Of a stretch of DNA of 64,000 bases, positions 35,649-45,491 are shown in pieces (position 1 is the stretch's first letter; every line of letters begins with the position of its first letter). Source of the stretch: Bryobacter sp. (GTDB lineage: Bacteria; Acidobacteriota; Terriglobia; Bryobacterales; Bryobacteraceae); contig JALHNH010000011.1 of the NCBI GenBank assembly GCA_022843625.1, forward strand, positions 62,001-126,000, in the 5' to 3' direction. The position numbers and the translations under genes were made by a program. The notes under the pieces are model-generated. The model did no database searches. It had not been told where the DNA came from and saw only the letters and a list, made by a program, of their open reading frames with translations.

Positions 35649-36255
35649 GTCTCATCGGGGAAGTCAGGTTCGGTGCAACTGGCAACCCTTCCAGCGAGAA
35701 TGTCTTTAGATCGATCCAGCAATTGTTGGCTGAATTTTGCACAAACACGACCCTGTCCAATAGGAACTCCCTTGGGCCAGTGTAGGCATCCCATTGCATC
35801 TGGGCTTGCCGGATTCTTTCATCAACAGTGCCGATTTCAAAGTTTTGGGCCAACGTAATGTGGGGATGGAATGGGAAAGGCTCGTCAAATGCAAGAGCAT
35901 CGGCTGAAAACTTGCTATGAAGCTCTACCAACTCCGACTGTCCAGCTTCGAGTTCTAAAAAGATGACGGAAGTGCCTGGGAACACACACACTTTTCCAAT
36001 TTTGACCACGATTGGCTGGGCCAGCAAGCTCAGTGAACGGATTTGAGATTCTGCTTGGGAAGGAGAAGTGTCCAGGGAGCGGGGAGGGAGCAAGGAAATA
36101 TGGGATCTTGCGTTACATTGAGAAACCAGATCTCTTCTTAACTGATCCAGATAGCAACCTAGCTCGCCGGGGAGGTAGGTAACCAATCCATATTGATTTA
36201 TCGGCTCACTGGGAGCCGAACAACTGCCCATACTTGGAGTGTAGCGCAAATTCAA
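35632..36255 (-). CDS. 2H phosphoesterase / 2'-5' RNA ligase-like protein
   Basis: A 207-residue LigT-superfamily protein with the two HxS/T motifs HISLL (about residue 52) and HPHITLA (about residue 130). The N-terminal 25 residues (MNLRYTPSMGSC) may be non-coding, as a later start at MGSC would also work. Members cleave or ligate 2'-5' bonds in RNA or act on cyclic phosphates; substrate unknown. Confidence 0.78.
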   Translation of the reverse strand: MNLRYTPSMGSCSAPSEPINQYGLVTYLPGELGCYLDQLRRDLVSQCNARSHISLLPPRSLDTSPSQAESQIRSLSLLAQPIVVKIGKVCVFPGTSVIFLELEAGQSELVELHSKFSADALAFDEPFPFHPHITLAQNFEIGTVDERIRQAQMQWDAYTGPREFLLDRVVFVQNSANNCWIDLKTFSLEGLPVAPNLTSPMRLSRTY

Positions 36256-36280
36256 AGCCCCTGCAGGGCACGATACAGTG

Positions 36281-36622
36281 CTAGGCCCCTAGATTCGGGC
36301 CGCTCATTTCGGTTTCACTGGCGCTCACAGGGCTTCCGGAGAGTTCCGGTCGAATGGGCGCAACGAACCAAGTGGCATCTTCCAAACCGACAAATTTGAA
36401 AATGCGGAGTGTCCCATCCGGCAATTCGAGCAAGTCACCAACTCGAAGTTCGTTCGCGCTGCCACGCAATTCGTTAAAAAGCGCATAAGCACTAAGGGCT
36501 TCCACTTCGCCACTCATTTCATAGTCTCGCTGCTTAACCGTAGCGGGGCCAGCAGTGTGGGGAGCCCAGCGAAACTGCGAAGAAACGTGATCTTTAAGGC
36601 GGTGGATCTTGAAGCTGACCAT
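36281..36622 (-). CDS. conserved small protein of unknown function
   Basis: A 113-residue protein with a central beta/alpha segment (RVGDLLELPDGTLRIFKFVGLEDATWFVAP). It is divergent from the zinc-finger gene at 36656 with about 33 bases between the starts, which share a promoter region. No motif I can name. Confidence 0.5.
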   Translation of the reverse strand: MVSFKIHRLKDHVSSQFRWAPHTAGPATVKQRDYEMSGEVEALSAYALFNELRGSANELRVGDLLELPDGTLRIFKFVGLEDATWFVAPIRPELSGSPVSASETEMSGPNLGA

Positions 36623-36655
36623 CTCGTTTCAAGTTAGCATGGGTTTAGGCTATTG

Positions 36656-36868
36656 ATGCGTCCCACTCATTGCACCTCTTGCGGAACGGCACTCATGGAA
36701 GCTCCCATCACTTACGAGGTAATCGTAAGGGAAGAGCTCTTCCAGATCGAAGACGTCCCTGCGCTTGTTTGCAGGAATTGCGGTGAACAATGGCTTGATG
36801 ACGACGTAAAAAATAATCTCGAACTTATGGTTGCTGAAAGCGCCGGGCCTGAACCCAATGTCCACTGA
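36656..36868 (+). CDS. YgiT-type zinc finger protein
   Basis: A 70-residue protein with two CxxC pairs (CTSCG near residue 6; CRNCGEQW near 40) as in the MqsA/YgiT N-terminal zinc domain. In operons with an MqsR-type toxin this would be an antitoxin, but no toxin gene follows, and the C-terminal DNA-binding helix-turn-helix is absent. Start at ATG 36656 (a TTG at 36653 is also in frame). Overlaps the next gene by 11 bases. Confidence 0.7.
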   Translation: MRPTHCTSCGTALMEAPITYEVIVREELFQIEDVPALVCRNCGEQWLDDDVKNNLELMVAESAGPEPNVH

Positions 36869-37364
36869 GTTTTCCAGCCTGATGCTCTCGCTGCAGAATG
36901 GCGAAAATCCATCACCATTGATTGCTGTTGATGAGGGCAGATTTGCCGGAGTAAAGTGCTTTGGGAAGGCAGCATTCAAACACTGCCGCCTTCCAGACGA
37001 ATCCAGGGCAGGCCTTCTTCTCTATGCCGGCTTTGGCAAAGAAAGTCATTCCGTTTCGCAGGATCTCTCCACGATGGAAGCCAGCTATTGGCACGCGATC
37101 TACCACCGTATGGAGCCAGACGATTGGAATTCCAAATATTGGTTTCGACAAGTCGGCCGCCATCCCATCGAAGATCAATTGAGAGAAGAGTCGATCAAAG
37201 CCGGCTGGAATCCCGGAAGAATCTGGGACCACGCCCGCTTCGTCGATTTCATCAGTGCAGCCAGATCCAGCACAAAAGCTGATTCCAATGCGCTGGCCAT
37301 CAAGATTCAACACGTCGAATGGCAATTGCTCTTCGACCACTGTGCAAAGGATGTTAAGGAATGA
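36858..37364 (+). CDS. conserved protein of unknown function
   Basis: About 168 residues from ATG 36858 (MSTEFSS), overlapping the zinc-finger gene; a frame extension to 36831 exists. The centre reads YWHAIYHRMEPDDWNSKYWF, a conserved-looking stretch, with WDHARFVDFI following. No known motif, no signal peptide. Coupled by a 4-base ATGA overlap to the HlyD-like gene, suggesting a three-gene transcription unit. Confidence 0.6.
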   Translation: MSTEFSSLMLSLQNGENPSPLIAVDEGRFAGVKCFGKAAFKHCRLPDESRAGLLLYAGFGKESHSVSQDLSTMEASYWHAIYHRMEPDDWNSKYWFRQVGRHPIEDQLREESIKAGWNPGRIWDHARFVDFISAARSSTKADSNALAIKIQHVEWQLLFDHCAKDVKE

Positions 37365-38578
37365 AGCGTTTAGGACTGCTGCTGGTCGTTGTTCTGGCAG
37401 TCATTGGCGGTTATTTTGCCTGGAGTTTCAGAAATGCAACTCCTCAAGTGCCGGTGTTCAGGGTGGTTCGAGCTCCCTTTGAAGATCAGGTAACCACCAA
37501 CGGGCGCGTCGAACCAAGCGAATGGGCCAGTGCGCGAGCGGAAAAAGAAGGACTGGTAGTTGGTGTTCCGGTAGTAAAAGGTCAGCGAATTGCCAAGGGT
37601 GCCCCCATCGCGATCCTCGACTCAAAGGAGGCCGAGGCCGATATTTCCGCTGCAACTGCACGCATCGAAGAAGCCCAGGCAAACATTCAATTGCTCGAAT
37701 CGGGCGGGCGCAAGCGCGAAATTGTAGAGATCGAACAAGGTATCAAACAACGTAACGCGGAACTCCTGCAAACGGAAAAGGAGATGGAGATTGCCGAGCG
37801 ATTGGCTGCGCGAAATGCCGGCACCAGGGAAGAGACGAGGGTGCTCAAAGATAAAGTTGAGCTGCTCAAACTCCAGATTTCTGCTCTCAACGCTCGTCGG
37901 CCTACCCTTGTTGCCGTCTCAGACTTGGCCTCGGCACGCGCTCGCTTGCGAGAAGCGACGGCATCTGCCGATCTTGCAAGACGGCGAATCCAGATGGGAA
38001 TCATTCGATCGCCAATCGAGGGGGTTGTCTATCAACTCGACATCAAACAGGGCTCTTTTGTCAGCCCCGGCACGTTGGTGGCAAATGTCGGGCGCCTGGA
38101 CACGTTGAAAGTCCTTGTCTTTGTCGATGAACCTGAACTCGGACGAATCGGGAAAGGCATGCCGCTCACCATTACGTGGGATGCGATTGAGGGCAAAAAG
38201 TGGAACGGTGAGGTCGACAAGATCCCCACTCAAATCGTCCCCCTCGGCACTCGACAAGTGGGCGAAGTCGAATGCCGAATTGAAAATCGAGACGGAGATT
38301 TGCTCCCCGGCACAAACGTAAATGCCTTCATTCAGACCCGCAAACAGGACTCCGCGCTACTGCTCCCGAAAGAAGCGATCCGCAATCGCGATGGGGCAAG
38401 CGGCGTCTACGTTATCGAAAACCATATCCTGGTCTGGCGCAAGGTGGAACTCGGCTCAGGCAATGTTACCAGCGTTATCGCGCTCTCTGGCATTAAAGAG
38501 GGCGACCAGGTAGCCCTCGGCCCCGAGGCAGGCCTCAAGGCCGGAGCCACGGTCGAGATCGCCAAGCCGTTACTTTAA
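37361..38578 (+). CDS. HlyD/RND-type membrane fusion (adaptor) protein
   Basis: A 405-residue periplasmic adaptor. It has one N-terminal membrane helix (residues 4-22), a lipoyl/biotinyl half (RVEPSEWASARAEKEGLVVGVPV), a helical hairpin at about 90-195, the second lipoyl half with IRSPIEGVVYQLDIKQGSFV, and beta-barrel and membrane-proximal domains to residue 405. The inner membrane pump (ABC or RND) is not encoded next to it in this window. The stop overlaps the convergent pirin gene by 9 bases. Confidence 0.85.
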   Translation: MKRLGLLLVVVLAVIGGYFAWSFRNATPQVPVFRVVRAPFEDQVTTNGRVEPSEWASARAEKEGLVVGVPVVKGQRIAKGAPIAILDSKEAEADISAATARIEEAQANIQLLESGGRKREIVEIEQGIKQRNAELLQTEKEMEIAERLAARNAGTREETRVLKDKVELLKLQISALNARRPTLVAVSDLASARARLREATASADLARRRIQMGIIRSPIEGVVYQLDIKQGSFVSPGTLVANVGRLDTLKVLVFVDEPELGRIGKGMPLTITWDAIEGKKWNGEVDKIPTQIVPLGTRQVGEVECRIENRDGDLLPGTNVNAFIQTRKQDSALLLPKEAIRNRDGASGVYVIENHILVWRKVELGSGNVTSVIALSGIKEGDQVALGPEAGLKAGATVEIAKPLL

Positions 38579-39268
38579 GTCGAAGAGCAGCAGGTGCGCG
38601 TCACTGCTGGCTTGAATCGCGATCTCGGCCTCATCTTCAACCATTGCGCCATCACCAGCGTTCATCGTTTGGCCATTGAGGACAACAGCTCCATCTGCCA
38701 GTTGGACATAAACCCCACGGCCCTTCTCCACTGCGTAGGTGCTCCGATCGCCTGTCCCAAGATCCGCCACCAGAAACCTGGCGTCGGCATTCATCATCAA
38801 GGAACCTTCATCGCCATCGGCGGAGGCAACCAACTGAAACTTGCCCTTGCGACCTTCGGCGGCAAATGTCTTCTGGTCATAACCCGGCTGGATGCCTCGC
38901 TTCTCGGGCATGATCCAGATCTGGAATAGATGAACCGGTTGATCGGGCGAGGGGTTGTATTCGCTGTGGTACAAACCGCTGCCGGCACTCATCGCCTGCA
39001 ATTCGCCGGGTTCAATCGTCCTGCGGTTTCCCATCGTGTCGGCGTGTTCCAGCTTGCCGGCACGCACCCAGGTCAGAATTTCCATATCGCGGTGGGGGTG
39101 CATTCCAAAACCTTTGCCGCCAGCCACCCAGTCTTCATTGATGACGCGCAGCCCACGAAACTGGATATGGTTGGGGTCGTAATAGTCCGCAAAGCTAAAG
39201 CTGTGACGCGTTTCGAGCCAACCATGATTGGCCTTGCCGCGGTCTTCCGATTTTCTGATCTGAATCAT
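38570..39268 (-). CDS. pirin family protein
   Basis: A 232-residue bicupin. Metal ligands lie in the N-terminal cupin: HPHRDMEIL, then the TWVRAGKLEHAD and SGLYHSEYNPS stretches supply the third His and the Glu. Relatives include YhhW-type quercetinases and redox-sensing pirins. The start ATG has no strong ribosome site but no better alternative is visible. Confidence 0.88.
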   Translation of the reverse strand: MIQIRKSEDRGKANHGWLETRHSFSFADYYDPNHIQFRGLRVINEDWVAGGKGFGMHPHRDMEILTWVRAGKLEHADTMGNRRTIEPGELQAMSAGSGLYHSEYNPSPDQPVHLFQIWIMPEKRGIQPGYDQKTFAAEGRKGKFQLVASADGDEGSLMMNADARFLVADLGTGDRSTYAVEKGRGVYVQLADGAVVLNGQTMNAGDGAMVEDEAEIAIQASSDAHLLLFDLK

Positions 39269-39374
39269 TTTTGTCTGATCTCCTTTACTTGATTAGTAAG
39301 ATGTCGTTTCAACAGAAACGATGCAAGTGGCTGAGTTGCGAAACTGTTTCTGATGGGAATACGTCGCTAAACAC

Positions 39375-42300
39375 ATGAGGCACACTCGATTTGCGGCCTG
39401 GATCGCCGCCTTTAGCCTCCTCGCCGCCACTGGTTTGGCACAACGGGGATCGAATACTTATATTGTGGTCTTGAAAGACCCGCCGCTCGCCGAAGCGATG
39501 CAAAGCCGGAAGGACCTGCTTCGAAAAGAAGCCACTGCCCAGCGCTCCGCCCTGGAATCAAAACAGACTGCGCTTGGCAGCCGGATGGCTGAATCAGGAA
39601 TTCAGATTATCGACTCTACTCAGGTTCTGCTCAATGCCTTGTTTGTCCATGCCAGCGCCGAGCAGATTGAACAGGTCAAGGGCCTTCCCGAAGTAGACAG
39701 GGTTCAGCGCATGCTTCCCTTGAAACGGCATATCAACAAGGCACTCGATGTTGTAAATGTGCGGTCAGCCTGGAATCAGGTTGGAGGAATATCGGGAGCT
39801 GGCACGGGCGTCAAAATTGCCATCTTGGACACAGGTATCGACCAGAACCATCCTGCATTTAAGGACTTCTCAGCCTCTCCCCCAGCCGGATTCCCGAAAT
39901 GCAAAGCCGATAACGGGGATTGTGCTTTTACCAACAACAAGGTAGTCGCAGCAAGAAGCTACGTGGACCTCCTCAACTTTGCTTTTGGCACAGACGCGGT
40001 AAACACACGACCGGACGACAATACTCCACGGGATCGAATCGGTCACGGCACGGCGACAGCGATGGTAGCGGCAGGGCAGGAACATGACTCGCCTAGTGGC
40101 CGCATCTCAGGGGTTGCCCCGCGAGCCTTTCTTGGCAACTACAAGGTTTTTGGCAGCCGCGGGGTTAACGACACAACGTATCCCAGCGTCGTCATCAAGG
40201 CACTCGAAGACGCTATTGCCGACGGTATGGACATTGCCAGTCTCAATCTTGGGGCCCCGGCCGGCTACGGCCCGCTCGACAATTTCTGCGGCACACAGAA
40301 AAACCAGCCTTGCGACGCCTTTGCAAATGCAGTTCAAAATGCAATTCGGCTCGGTTTGATCGTCTCTATCTCGGCAGGCAATAGCGGCGACATCGGTGCT
40401 AACCTGCCGGCACTCAATACAATCGAAAGCCCCGGGACAGCCCCTGGGGCAATCACAGTCGGTGCAATCACGAATTCTCACATCTGGTACAACACGCTCA
40501 CCGTCCTTGGCAACGGAGTGCCAAGCGAGTTGCAATCGGTGAATATGCGGTTTGGTGACGGCCCGCAACTGTCGACCCCGATCGAGGCGCTGCTTGTTGA
40601 TGTAAGCTCGGTCACCAGCAGCCGCCTGGGTTGTGACCCCTTACCAGACAATTCCATGGCGGGTCGAATCGCGTTGATAGAACGTGGCACCTGCCTGATT
40701 GCCCAAAAGGTAAACAACGCCCAGCGCGCCGGGGCGATTGCAGTTGTAATTAGCGGGCTTGAGGGTGCAGGTGTCTCCCAACTCGGGGGTCTCGACAACA
40801 CTTCCATTCCAGCCGCACTGATCGGCTTCAACGCTGGCAACGCTCTACGTTCGTTCCTTTCTAATCAACAGCGAACGGTTCGCCTCAACCCGGCTTTCCG
40901 CGAAGTGGGAGCCGCAGCCGACGAAATCGCCGTGTTCTCCTCACAAGGGCCCGGCATCGGAAATTACGCAGTAAAGCCTGACATGGTTGCCGTTGGAACA
41001 GACCTGTACATGGCAACCCAAAGGACAGATCCGAACGGTGAAATGTACAACCCCAGCGGCTACGTTGTCGCTGAGGGAACCAGCTTCTCAGCCCCGATGG
41101 TCGCGGGAGCAGCTGCGCTGGTGAAGCAAAGATCGCCCGGCCTTCGCCCCGCCCAAATCAAGAGTGCACTGGCCAATACAGGCAACACCAATCTAATCGA
41201 TTACGACAACAACGGACGCCAGGTGCAGGCCGCCGTCACTGCAATGGGCGGCGGGAAACTGGACGCCAATCGCGCACTTCAATCGAATGTTGCGGTGGAG
41301 CCCAGCTCGATCGGCTTCGGCATTGTCAGTCCAGGCAGCTTTCCAGCGCCTCAGGGACTTGCCATTTCAAATATGGCCAACTCCGGCTCGCTCAATCTGA
41401 GCATTCGCGTCGAACAAAGGACTGCGGCAGCCGGGATTACGATCACTGCAGCCCCAGCTACATTCAGCTTGCTGGCCGGCCGTGAGACTCAAGTTTCTGT
41501 GCGCATGTCCGGAACTCGCCCGGCAAACGGCAAGTACGATGGATTCCTGGTAATTTCAGGCGGAGCTACCGACCTAAGGGTGCCATACACGTTCTACGTC
41601 GGCCCAGGTCCCGCCTGGAATATGTATGCACTGGGCGGCGCCTTTTACGATGCCATTCCTGGCTTCGAACAGGCAATTCTGATGAAGGTTGTAGACCAGT
41701 TTGGGATCCCTGTCCCGAACGTGGCCGTCAGGGGCCGCACCACTAGCGGCGATGCCCAGGTAACCTTCGCCAATGAGCGTACGGACGAATACGGGATAGC
41801 AGAAGGCACAATAAAGGCTGGTTCAAACATAGGAGAGCAAGTCGTCCGCTTCGAAGCAGGCACGATTTTCGCAGATTTTGTCGGCAAGGTGATCGCGCGG
41901 CCCGCAGTATCTACAAATGGCATTCGGGACGCTGCCAGCGGAGAAGCCTCTGAAGGGTTTGCCGCCGGCCAGTACATCACCATTTACGGTGCAGCACTTA
42001 GCCCGACGCTCAAGATCTTTAGTGGAAATGAATTGCCGCTGTCTTTGGCTCGTGTCAGTGTGAGCTTTGATAACCCTTCTCAACGGGTGAGCGCAGCCGG
42101 CCGGCTCCAGTTCGTAAGCGAAGGCCAGATCAACGTTCAGATTCCCTGGGAGTGCGCAGGTCTTGCAACGGTTGAAATGAAGGTTTCCATCGGTGAGTTT
42201 TCCAGTGCCGTCCAGACCTTACGCCTGCGAGCCTCGAATCCAGCACCCTTTGAGTATTTTGAACCTGGGTCGAATCGACGTTACATTGCAGCCCTCGACG

Positions 42301-42629
42301 GATCCTTCGCCCTCATTTCGGGAAGCAATCCCGTCCGTCGTGGTCAAGTCGCCCAACTCTACGTCAACGGGCTCGGTCCCGTGGATCGCACTCCGGGAAA
42401 TGGGCAAATCAGCCCTTCAGACCCTTTGGCGCGAACCACCACAAATCCGCTTGTCAGCATCGGTGGCCGACCGGCTCAGCTCCTCTTTAGCGGCCTGGCC
42501 CCGGGCATTGTTGGGCTCTACCAGGTAAATGTAGTAGTCCCGCCAGATTCCCCCACCGGCCCTGAAGTCGAACTCACCATCCAGAAGGACGGGGTAATTT
42601 CCAGAAGCTCCCGCATTGCCGTCCAATAG
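39375..42629 (+). CDS. secreted subtilisin-like serine protease with Solibacter-type C-terminal domain
   Basis: A 1084-residue exported S8 peptidase. A signal peptide (1-22) and I9 propeptide-like region (about 25-120) precede the catalytic domain with Asp152 (LDTGID), His224 (RIGHGTATA), the oxyanion Asn (SISAGNSG), a PA domain insert (ALIERGTCLIAQKVNNAQ), and Ser570 (GTSFSAPMVAGAA). After about residue 640 come beta domains, including a Big1-like stretch (DQFGIPVPNVAVRGRTTSG), and the last 230 residues match the TIGR03437 type (ASGEASEGFAAGQYITIYG, and VQIPWECAG). Such proteins are hallmark of Bryobacterales and may be anchored or assist polymer degradation outside the cell. Confidence 0.93.
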   Translation: MRHTRFAAWIAAFSLLAATGLAQRGSNTYIVVLKDPPLAEAMQSRKDLLRKEATAQRSALESKQTALGSRMAESGIQIIDSTQVLLNALFVHASAEQIEQVKGLPEVDRVQRMLPLKRHINKALDVVNVRSAWNQVGGISGAGTGVKIAILDTGIDQNHPAFKDFSASPPAGFPKCKADNGDCAFTNNKVVAARSYVDLLNFAFGTDAVNTRPDDNTPRDRIGHGTATAMVAAGQEHDSPSGRISGVAPRAFLGNYKVFGSRGVNDTTYPSVVIKALEDAIADGMDIASLNLGAPAGYGPLDNFCGTQKNQPCDAFANAVQNAIRLGLIVSISAGNSGDIGANLPALNTIESPGTAPGAITVGAITNSHIWYNTLTVLGNGVPSELQSVNMRFGDGPQLSTPIEALLVDVSSVTSSRLGCDPLPDNSMAGRIALIERGTCLIAQKVNNAQRAGAIAVVISGLEGAGVSQLGGLDNTSIPAALIGFNAGNALRSFLSNQQRTVRLNPAFREVGAAADEIAVFSSQGPGIGNYAVKPDMVAVGTDLYMATQRTDPNGEMYNPSGYVVAEGTSFSAPMVAGAAALVKQRSPGLRPAQIKSALANTGNTNLIDYDNNGRQVQAAVTAMGGGKLDANRALQSNVAVEPSSIGFGIVSPGSFPAPQGLAISNMANSGSLNLSIRVEQRTAAAGITITAAPATFSLLAGRETQVSVRMSGTRPANGKYDGFLVISGGATDLRVPYTFYVGPGPAWNMYALGGAFYDAIPGFEQAILMKVVDQFGIPVPNVAVRGRTTSGDAQVTFANERTDEYGIAEGTIKAGSNIGEQVVRFEAGTIFADFVGKVIARPAVSTNGIRDAASGEASEGFAAGQYITIYGAALSPTLKIFSGNELPLSLARVSVSFDNPSQRVSAAGRLQFVSEGQINVQIPWECAGLATVEMKVSIGEFSSAVQTLRLRASNPAPFEYFEPGSNRRYIAALDGSFALISGSNPVRRGQVAQLYVNGLGPVDRTPGNGQISPSDPLARTTTNPLVSIGGRPAQLLFSGLAPGIVGLYQVNVVVPPDSPTGPEVELTIQKDGVISRSSRIAVQ

Positions 42630-42664
42630 ACGGTTTAGAATGGAAAGAGTAGAAATCTGGTGAC

Positions 42665-43141
42665 ATGATCGACATAAAGAAAAAACTGGTGGATGAGGTG
42701 GCTTCGCTTGAGCACGAACTGCGCAGCGAACTGCCCAAGGAGATCCTGCGCGCCCGCGAACTCGGTGACCTCAGCGAAAACGCGGAGTATCACGCTGCAA
42801 AGGAACGCCAGGGGTATGTGAATGCTCGCATTGGCCAGCTGAAAATGCGGCTTCAAGTAATGTCGATGGCTGACATGACCAAAATTCCGGTCGACCGCAT
42901 TGGACTTGGCTCGGAAGTAGTTGTGTTTGACACCAAAAAGGAAGAAGAGATCACCTACAAGCTTGTCACCAGCGAAGAAGCTGACGCTCCAAATGGAATG
43001 ATTTCAACCAGTTCCCCGATTGGCAAGGGCTTGCTGAACAAGCAGGCAGGCGACGAGGTTCAAATCGTGATTCCGGGCGGTACTAAGAATTTTGAGATTT
43101 TGAAGGTAAAGACCATTCACGATCTTGAGGATTTAGGGTAA
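42665..43141 (+). CDS. greA: transcription elongation factor GreA
   Basis: A 158-residue factor that rescues backtracked RNA polymerase. The N-terminal coiled coil carries the acidic tip region (ELGDLSENAEYHAAKERQG), and the C-terminal FKBP-like domain ends in GKGLLNKQAGDEVQIVIPGG. Single-copy housekeeping gene. Confidence 0.95.
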   Translation: MIDIKKKLVDEVASLEHELRSELPKEILRARELGDLSENAEYHAAKERQGYVNARIGQLKMRLQVMSMADMTKIPVDRIGLGSEVVVFDTKKEEEITYKLVTSEEADAPNGMISTSSPIGKGLLNKQAGDEVQIVIPGGTKNFEILKVKTIHDLEDLG

Positions 43142-43166
43142 TCTGGGCCCAACGGCCTTCTCACTA

Positions 43167-43817
43167 GTGGAACCTAAAACTACATGGACCGGCGCAGTTG
43201 GACGAGCCTGCAATATTTTGCTCGTCAAGATCGTCAACGGGTTGGCGCTCTCAAAGATCCATCCCAACGTCCTTACTTTCATCGGCCTGGTGATCAACAT
43301 TGGTGCCGCCTGGCTCTTGGCCAGAGGCGCATTTTGGCAGGCTGGCCTTGTAATCATCGGTGCGGGATTGTTCGACATGGTCGATGGGCGTGTCGCTCGC
43401 CAAACCGGACAGGTAACGAGATTCGGTGGCTTCTTCGACAGTGTCATTGATCGCTACTCAGATTTGGCACTTTTGATCGGTCTGCTTGTTTATTACGGCA
43501 ACATCAATCGCGCTCCCTATGTCGTCTTGACCGCTATCGTGATGATTGCCAGCGTCATGACCAGCTATGCGCGAGCACGGGCCGAAAACACCATTCCGCA
43601 GTGCAAAGTGGGCTTTCTCGAACGGCCTGAACGTGTGGTGCTGCTGATCATCGGAGCTCTCTTCGATCGAATGGCACCCGTCCTGTGGATCGCAGCGATT
43701 CTTGGCAACCTCACAGTAATCCACCGTATGATCTTTACTTTTCAGGAAGCCAAGCGCCTTGAAGAAGCACAAACCCGCGTGCCATCAGGCTCCTCTAGCG
43801 TTGCCGTGGGCCGCTAG
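43167..43817 (+). CDS. CDP-alcohol phosphatidyltransferase family protein
   Basis: A 216-residue membrane enzyme from a GTG start. It has the CDP-alcohol signature DMVDGRVAR, then FGGFFDSVIDR with the second pair of Asp residues. About five or six membrane helices. Could be a phosphatidylglycerophosphate or phosphatidylinositol-phosphate synthase; the exact alcohol is not resolved. It follows greA by 25 bases. Confidence 0.88.
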   Translation: MEPKTTWTGAVGRACNILLVKIVNGLALSKIHPNVLTFIGLVINIGAAWLLARGAFWQAGLVIIGAGLFDMVDGRVARQTGQVTRFGGFFDSVIDRYSDLALLIGLLVYYGNINRAPYVVLTAIVMIASVMTSYARARAENTIPQCKVGFLERPERVVLLIIGALFDRMAPVLWIAAILGNLTVIHRMIFTFQEAKRLEEAQTRVPSGSSSVAVGR

Positions 43818-44194
43818 GCTCCTTCTACAATCACAACCGCAGACACGTGTGTCTTGGTGTGGCTAAACGAGACGTGCAGACAATTGACCCCACGCTGCTG
43901 GGCAATCCGTGCGGCAGGTCCGTGCAACACCATCCGGGGAGCCCCGCCTGATTGTGCGATCAATTCAAAGTCACGCCAACTCAATCCTTCTTCCCAGGCA
44001 GCCTGCAGAGCCTTGAAAGCTGCCTCTTTGGCCGCGAACCGCGCTGCAAAGCGTTCGTTTGAATTTGCCTTTCCCGAGCAAAACGCAATCTCGTTGTCTG
44101 TAAAGATCCGATTGAGAAATCGATCCCCAAACTTCTCGATAGATTCGCCAATCCGTCTAACCTCTTCAAGGTCAATCCCGATACCAAGAATCAT
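43814..44194 (-). CDS. acpS: holo-[acyl-carrier-protein] synthase
   Basis: A 126-residue enzyme that transfers 4'-phosphopantetheine from CoA to ACP. Features are GIGIDLEEVRRI at the N-terminus with the Mg-binding Asp, and ERFAARFAAKEAAFKAL with the Glu. Its ATG overlaps the amidase stop by 4 bases; the two are translationally linked though functionally unrelated. Confidence 0.92.
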   Translation of the reverse strand: MILGIGIDLEEVRRIGESIEKFGDRFLNRIFTDNEIAFCSGKANSNERFAARFAAKEAAFKALQAAWEEGLSWRDFELIAQSGGAPRMVLHGPAARIAQQRGVNCLHVSFSHTKTHVSAVVIVEGA

Positions 44195-45465
44195 ATGCTT
44201 TGTGTGATTGGTGCGAGGGGGAATCTCCCTCGCACCTCCTCCAGTCTCATTCCGAACTCTAATAGTAATTCCTCATTCCAGGGCTTTGCGATTGCTTGAA
44301 TGGAGAGCGGCATCCCGTTCACGTCCCAACCCACCGGAATCGCGAGGGCAGGCAATCCCAAAAGATTCGCAATCGTTAGGGGTGCCATCGATTCCACACC
44401 TGGAAACTCGCCGCATTTCCAGGCACCAAATCCGGGATTCGGCATCAACAGGATCGGGTAATCGTCCATCGCCATAAGGAATCGGGCACGCAATGAGTCT
44501 CTGGCCGCCAGCATCTCCAAAATTTCACCGGCGCTCGGCGCTTCTAGTTCCAGAAACGGTGCGGTGTATGGAGTTGGAAACCCGATCGGGTGCGCATTGA
44601 GACGCAGAAAGAAAAATCTCCAGACATCAAATATGCGCTGCCAGGTTTGCACTGGAAAGACCCCGGTCTCTCCTTCAACAAAAGCGAGTGCCATTCCCAC
44701 TACTGGATCTTCAACATATCCAACCTTGCCCTTCACAGCGCCGCGAACAGCCTGAAAAGGAACAGAAAATGGATCGCTGTCTGCGTGCCCCGCCATTGCC
44801 TGGAAAAGAATGGCGACATCCTCGACAGTCCTTGCCATCGGCCCAATCACGCCCAGCAATCCTCCCGGGTGCCCGACGGAGGGGAAATGTCCGGTTGCCG
44901 GCACACGGCCGGGGGTCGGCTTTAAACCACAGATTCCCGTCAGCGCAGCAGGCAGGCGAATGCTACCGCCGCCGTCAGAGCCGATTCCACCAGCAGACAT
45001 CCCTGATGCAATTGCCGCACTCTCACCGCCGCTGGAGCCACCAGCGGTACGCTCCAGATTCCAGGGATTTCGGGTCACCCCGTAGACATCATTGAACGTC
45101 TCCCAGTTCATCAACATCTCGGGAGTATTCGTTTTCCCCAAAATTACTGCGCCCGCATCGAGCAGACGTTCCACGCAGAGAGCGTGCTTCCCGGCACGAT
45201 GGGAAAGTCTCGCACGGTGTCCACACACAGTTGCCTTTCCTGCAATGTCGAGCGAATCCTTGACTGAGATCGGGATCCCGTCCAGGGCTCCAGAAGAACC
45301 AGCCCTCCGCAGGGGCGGCTCAAAAACCTGAGTGAAAGCATTGAGTGGGGTTCCCAGCCGCAGCATCTGCCTCGAATGCGATTCAAGCAAGTCTTCGCGA
45401 CTCAGTTCCCTTCGTTCGAGCCCATTTCGCATCTCGCGAATCGTCCACAGACATGGTTCCATCAA
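44191..45465 (-). CDS. amidase signature family hydrolase
   Basis: A 424-residue amidase with the Ser-cisSer-Lys triad: Lys in SVKDSLDIAG, Ser in GGSSGGESAA, and the second Ser in GSDGGGSIRLPAALTG. It differs from the GatA at 57.0 kb, lacking the GatA-type C-terminal region and having no neighbouring GatC. Substrate unknown. Confidence 0.88.
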   Translation of the reverse strand: MMEPCLWTIREMRNGLERRELSREDLLESHSRQMLRLGTPLNAFTQVFEPPLRRAGSSGALDGIPISVKDSLDIAGKATVCGHRARLSHRAGKHALCVERLLDAGAVILGKTNTPEMLMNWETFNDVYGVTRNPWNLERTAGGSSGGESAAIASGMSAGGIGSDGGGSIRLPAALTGICGLKPTPGRVPATGHFPSVGHPGGLLGVIGPMARTVEDVAILFQAMAGHADSDPFSVPFQAVRGAVKGKVGYVEDPVVGMALAFVEGETGVFPVQTWQRIFDVWRFFFLRLNAHPIGFPTPYTAPFLELEAPSAGEILEMLAARDSLRARFLMAMDDYPILLMPNPGFGAWKCGEFPGVESMAPLTIANLLGLPALAIPVGWDVNGMPLSIQAIAKPWNEELLLEFGMRLEEVRGRFPLAPITQSI

Positions 45466-45491
45466 ACTTACAGGTTAGACTGAGTCTTGGC

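Noticed and set aside
36656-36868. MqsRA toxin-antitoxin system
   Set aside because: The YgiT-type zinc finger lacks the DNA-binding half and no toxin-like small protein is adjacent.
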